A stretch of DNA of 64,000 nt, from positions 281,383 to 345,382 of the forward strand of contig NZ_JAPUBT010000002.1 of NCBI RefSeq assembly GCF_030397665.1, in the 5' to 3' direction. A model generated the notes under the pieces. The model searched no databases and had not been told where the DNA came from. It saw nothing but the letters and a program-made list of their open reading frames with translations. Positions within the stretch are counted from its first letter, which is position 1. Every line of letters starts with the position of its first letter. This document shows, in pieces, positions 63,138 through 64,000 of this stretch. The DNA is from Janthinobacterium sp. SUN073 (GTDB taxonomy: Bacteria; Pseudomonadota; Gammaproteobacteria; Burkholderiales; Burkholderiaceae_D). The position numbers and the translations under genes were made by a program.

Positions 63138-64000
63138 ATGTCTTCCCTCTCAACAAGCAACACAACAAGTTTCAGCGACCGCTATGGCCGCTTGCTGCCG
63201 GGCCTGATGCTGAGCGGCGCCATCGCCTGGGGCGCCATCGCGCTGGGCAAGCTGGAATGGATGCAAAGCCATGGCATGAGCGCCCTGACCCTGGCCATCA
63301 TGCTGGGCATTGTGCTGGGCAACAGCGTGTATGGCCGCCTGGCGCCCAGCTGCGGCGCGGGCGTGGCCTTTTCCAAACAGACGTTATTGCGCTTGGGCAT
63401 CATCCTGTACGGCTTCCGTTTGACGTTCCAGGATATCGGGCAAGTGGGCCTGGCCGGCATCGCCATCGACGCGCTGGTGCTGACCTCCACGTTTGGGCTG
63501 GCCATGTTCCTCGGCACCAAGGTGTTCAAGCTGGAACGCAACTGCGCCATTCTGATCGGCGCGGGCAGTTCGATCTGTGGCGCGGCGGCCGTGATGGCGA
63601 CCGAGCCCGTCGTCAAGGGCCGCAGCGAGGATGTCACCGTGGCGGTCTCCACCGTCGTCGTGTTCGGCACCATCGCCATCTTTCTGTATCCGCTGCTGTA
63701 CCAGTTGAACCTGGGCTGGCAGGTGCTGGGCGCCACGCCCACCGCCTTTGGCGTGTACATCGGTTCGACCGTGCATGAGGTGGCGCAAGTGGTGGCGGCC
63801 GGCAAGTCCATCGGGCAGGAAGCGGCGAATGCGGCCGTGATTGCCAAGATGGTGCGCGTGATGATGCTGGCGCCGTTTCTCGTCATCCTGTCGGCGGTGC
63901 TGGCGCGCGGCAAGGCCAAAGGTGGCAGCCACGACAAGGCCACCAAGCTGGCCATTCCCTGGTTCGCCTTCATTTTTATCGGCGTGGTGGCCTTCAATTC
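63138..64000 (+). CDS. YeiH family putative sulfate exporter (UPF0324), 5' part
   Basis: The frame runs off the window end; 287 residues are visible of an expected 340 or so. It is an inner-membrane protein with about nine to ten hydrophobic segments: [72 protein letters not shown] and [16 protein letters not shown] are UPF0324 hallmarks. Members are called sulfate exporters by similarity only. GGAG lies 7 bases before the ATG; an in-frame ATG at 63126 is also possible. Confidence 0.9.
   Translation, partial: MSSLSTSNTTSFSDRYGRLLPGLMLSGAIAWGAIALGKLEWMQSHGMSALTLAIMLGIVLGNSVYGRLAPSCGAGVAFSKQTLLRLGIILYGFRLTFQDIGQVGLAGIAIDALVLTSTFGLAMFLGTKVFKLERNCAILIGAGSSICGAAAVMATEPVVKGRSEDVTVAVSTVVVFGTIAIFLYPLLYQLNLGWQVLGATPTAFGVYIGSTVHEVAQVVAAGKSIGQEAANAAVIAKMVRVMMLAPFLVILSAVLARGKAKGGSHDKATKLAIPWFAFIFIGVVAFN

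Overview
This window is GC-rich, densely coded DNA from a Gram-negative betaproteobacterium. The gene set (two-domain beta-propeller phytase, Burkholderia-type QueE, yciB-bolA-parvulin order, several TonB-dependent receptors, many secreted hydrolases) and codon use fit Oxalobacteraceae, most likely Janthinobacterium or a close relative. The genus is inferred from family knowledge, not from a database match. I found no rRNA, tRNA, CRISPR array, insertion sequence or prophage. The window reads as ordinary chromosome with some accessory modules.

Layout. 1-5.4 kb: end of yciB, bolA, a tandem pair of secreted parvulin isomerases, an AlkD-like DNA repair gene, a divergent TetR / DAPG-hydrolase-like pair, and a SnoaL-GNAT fusion. 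5.5-12.2 kb: ypfJ metallopeptidase, a beta-propeller lipoprotein, the translationally coupled nadA-nadC-binding-protein operon, and ABC-F ATPase ybiT. 12.3-19.9 kb: mainly small secreted or unknown proteins, a CheX-like DUF3334 protein and an esterase. 20-26.8 kb: uppP, mntP, small hypotheticals, an SRAP protein, a DUF418 membrane protein, LD-carboxypeptidase and an alpha/beta hydrolase. 26.9-30.7 kb: a heme-uptake locus with a Fur-box-like site, consisting of a TonB-dependent receptor and an exported HemS-like protein. 30.7-32.3 kb: tadA, queD, queE (tRNA modification). 32.6-35.3 kb: an orphan histidine kinase, a PAS-GGDEF cyclase and a Phd/ParE toxin-antitoxin pair. 35.4-43.1 kb: M16 and M28 peptidases, a secreted nuclease, an SRPBCC protein and a TonB-C protein.

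43.1-47.9 kb is the most striking region. Four overlapping genes (SAM methyltransferase, membrane histidine kinase, receiver-kinase hybrid, response regulator) have the same order and domain layout as the Ralstonia phcB-phcS-phcR-phcQ quorum-sensing operon, which makes and senses 3-hydroxy fatty-acid methyl esters. Next to it, an AraC regulator is coupled to a degenerate GGDEF protein that keeps its c-di-GMP I-site. At 50.3-54.8 kb a TonB-dependent receptor and a two-domain phytase form an operon behind a PHO box placed 10 bases upstream of a -10 element, so phosphate starvation probably controls both.

55-64 kb: hypotheticals, an EamA exporter, cytochrome c, a decayed small gene, a DUF378 protein, a chemoreceptor with a very small periplasmic domain, an XRE-cupin/GNAT pair, and a divergent LysR / YeiH-family pair that runs off the window end.
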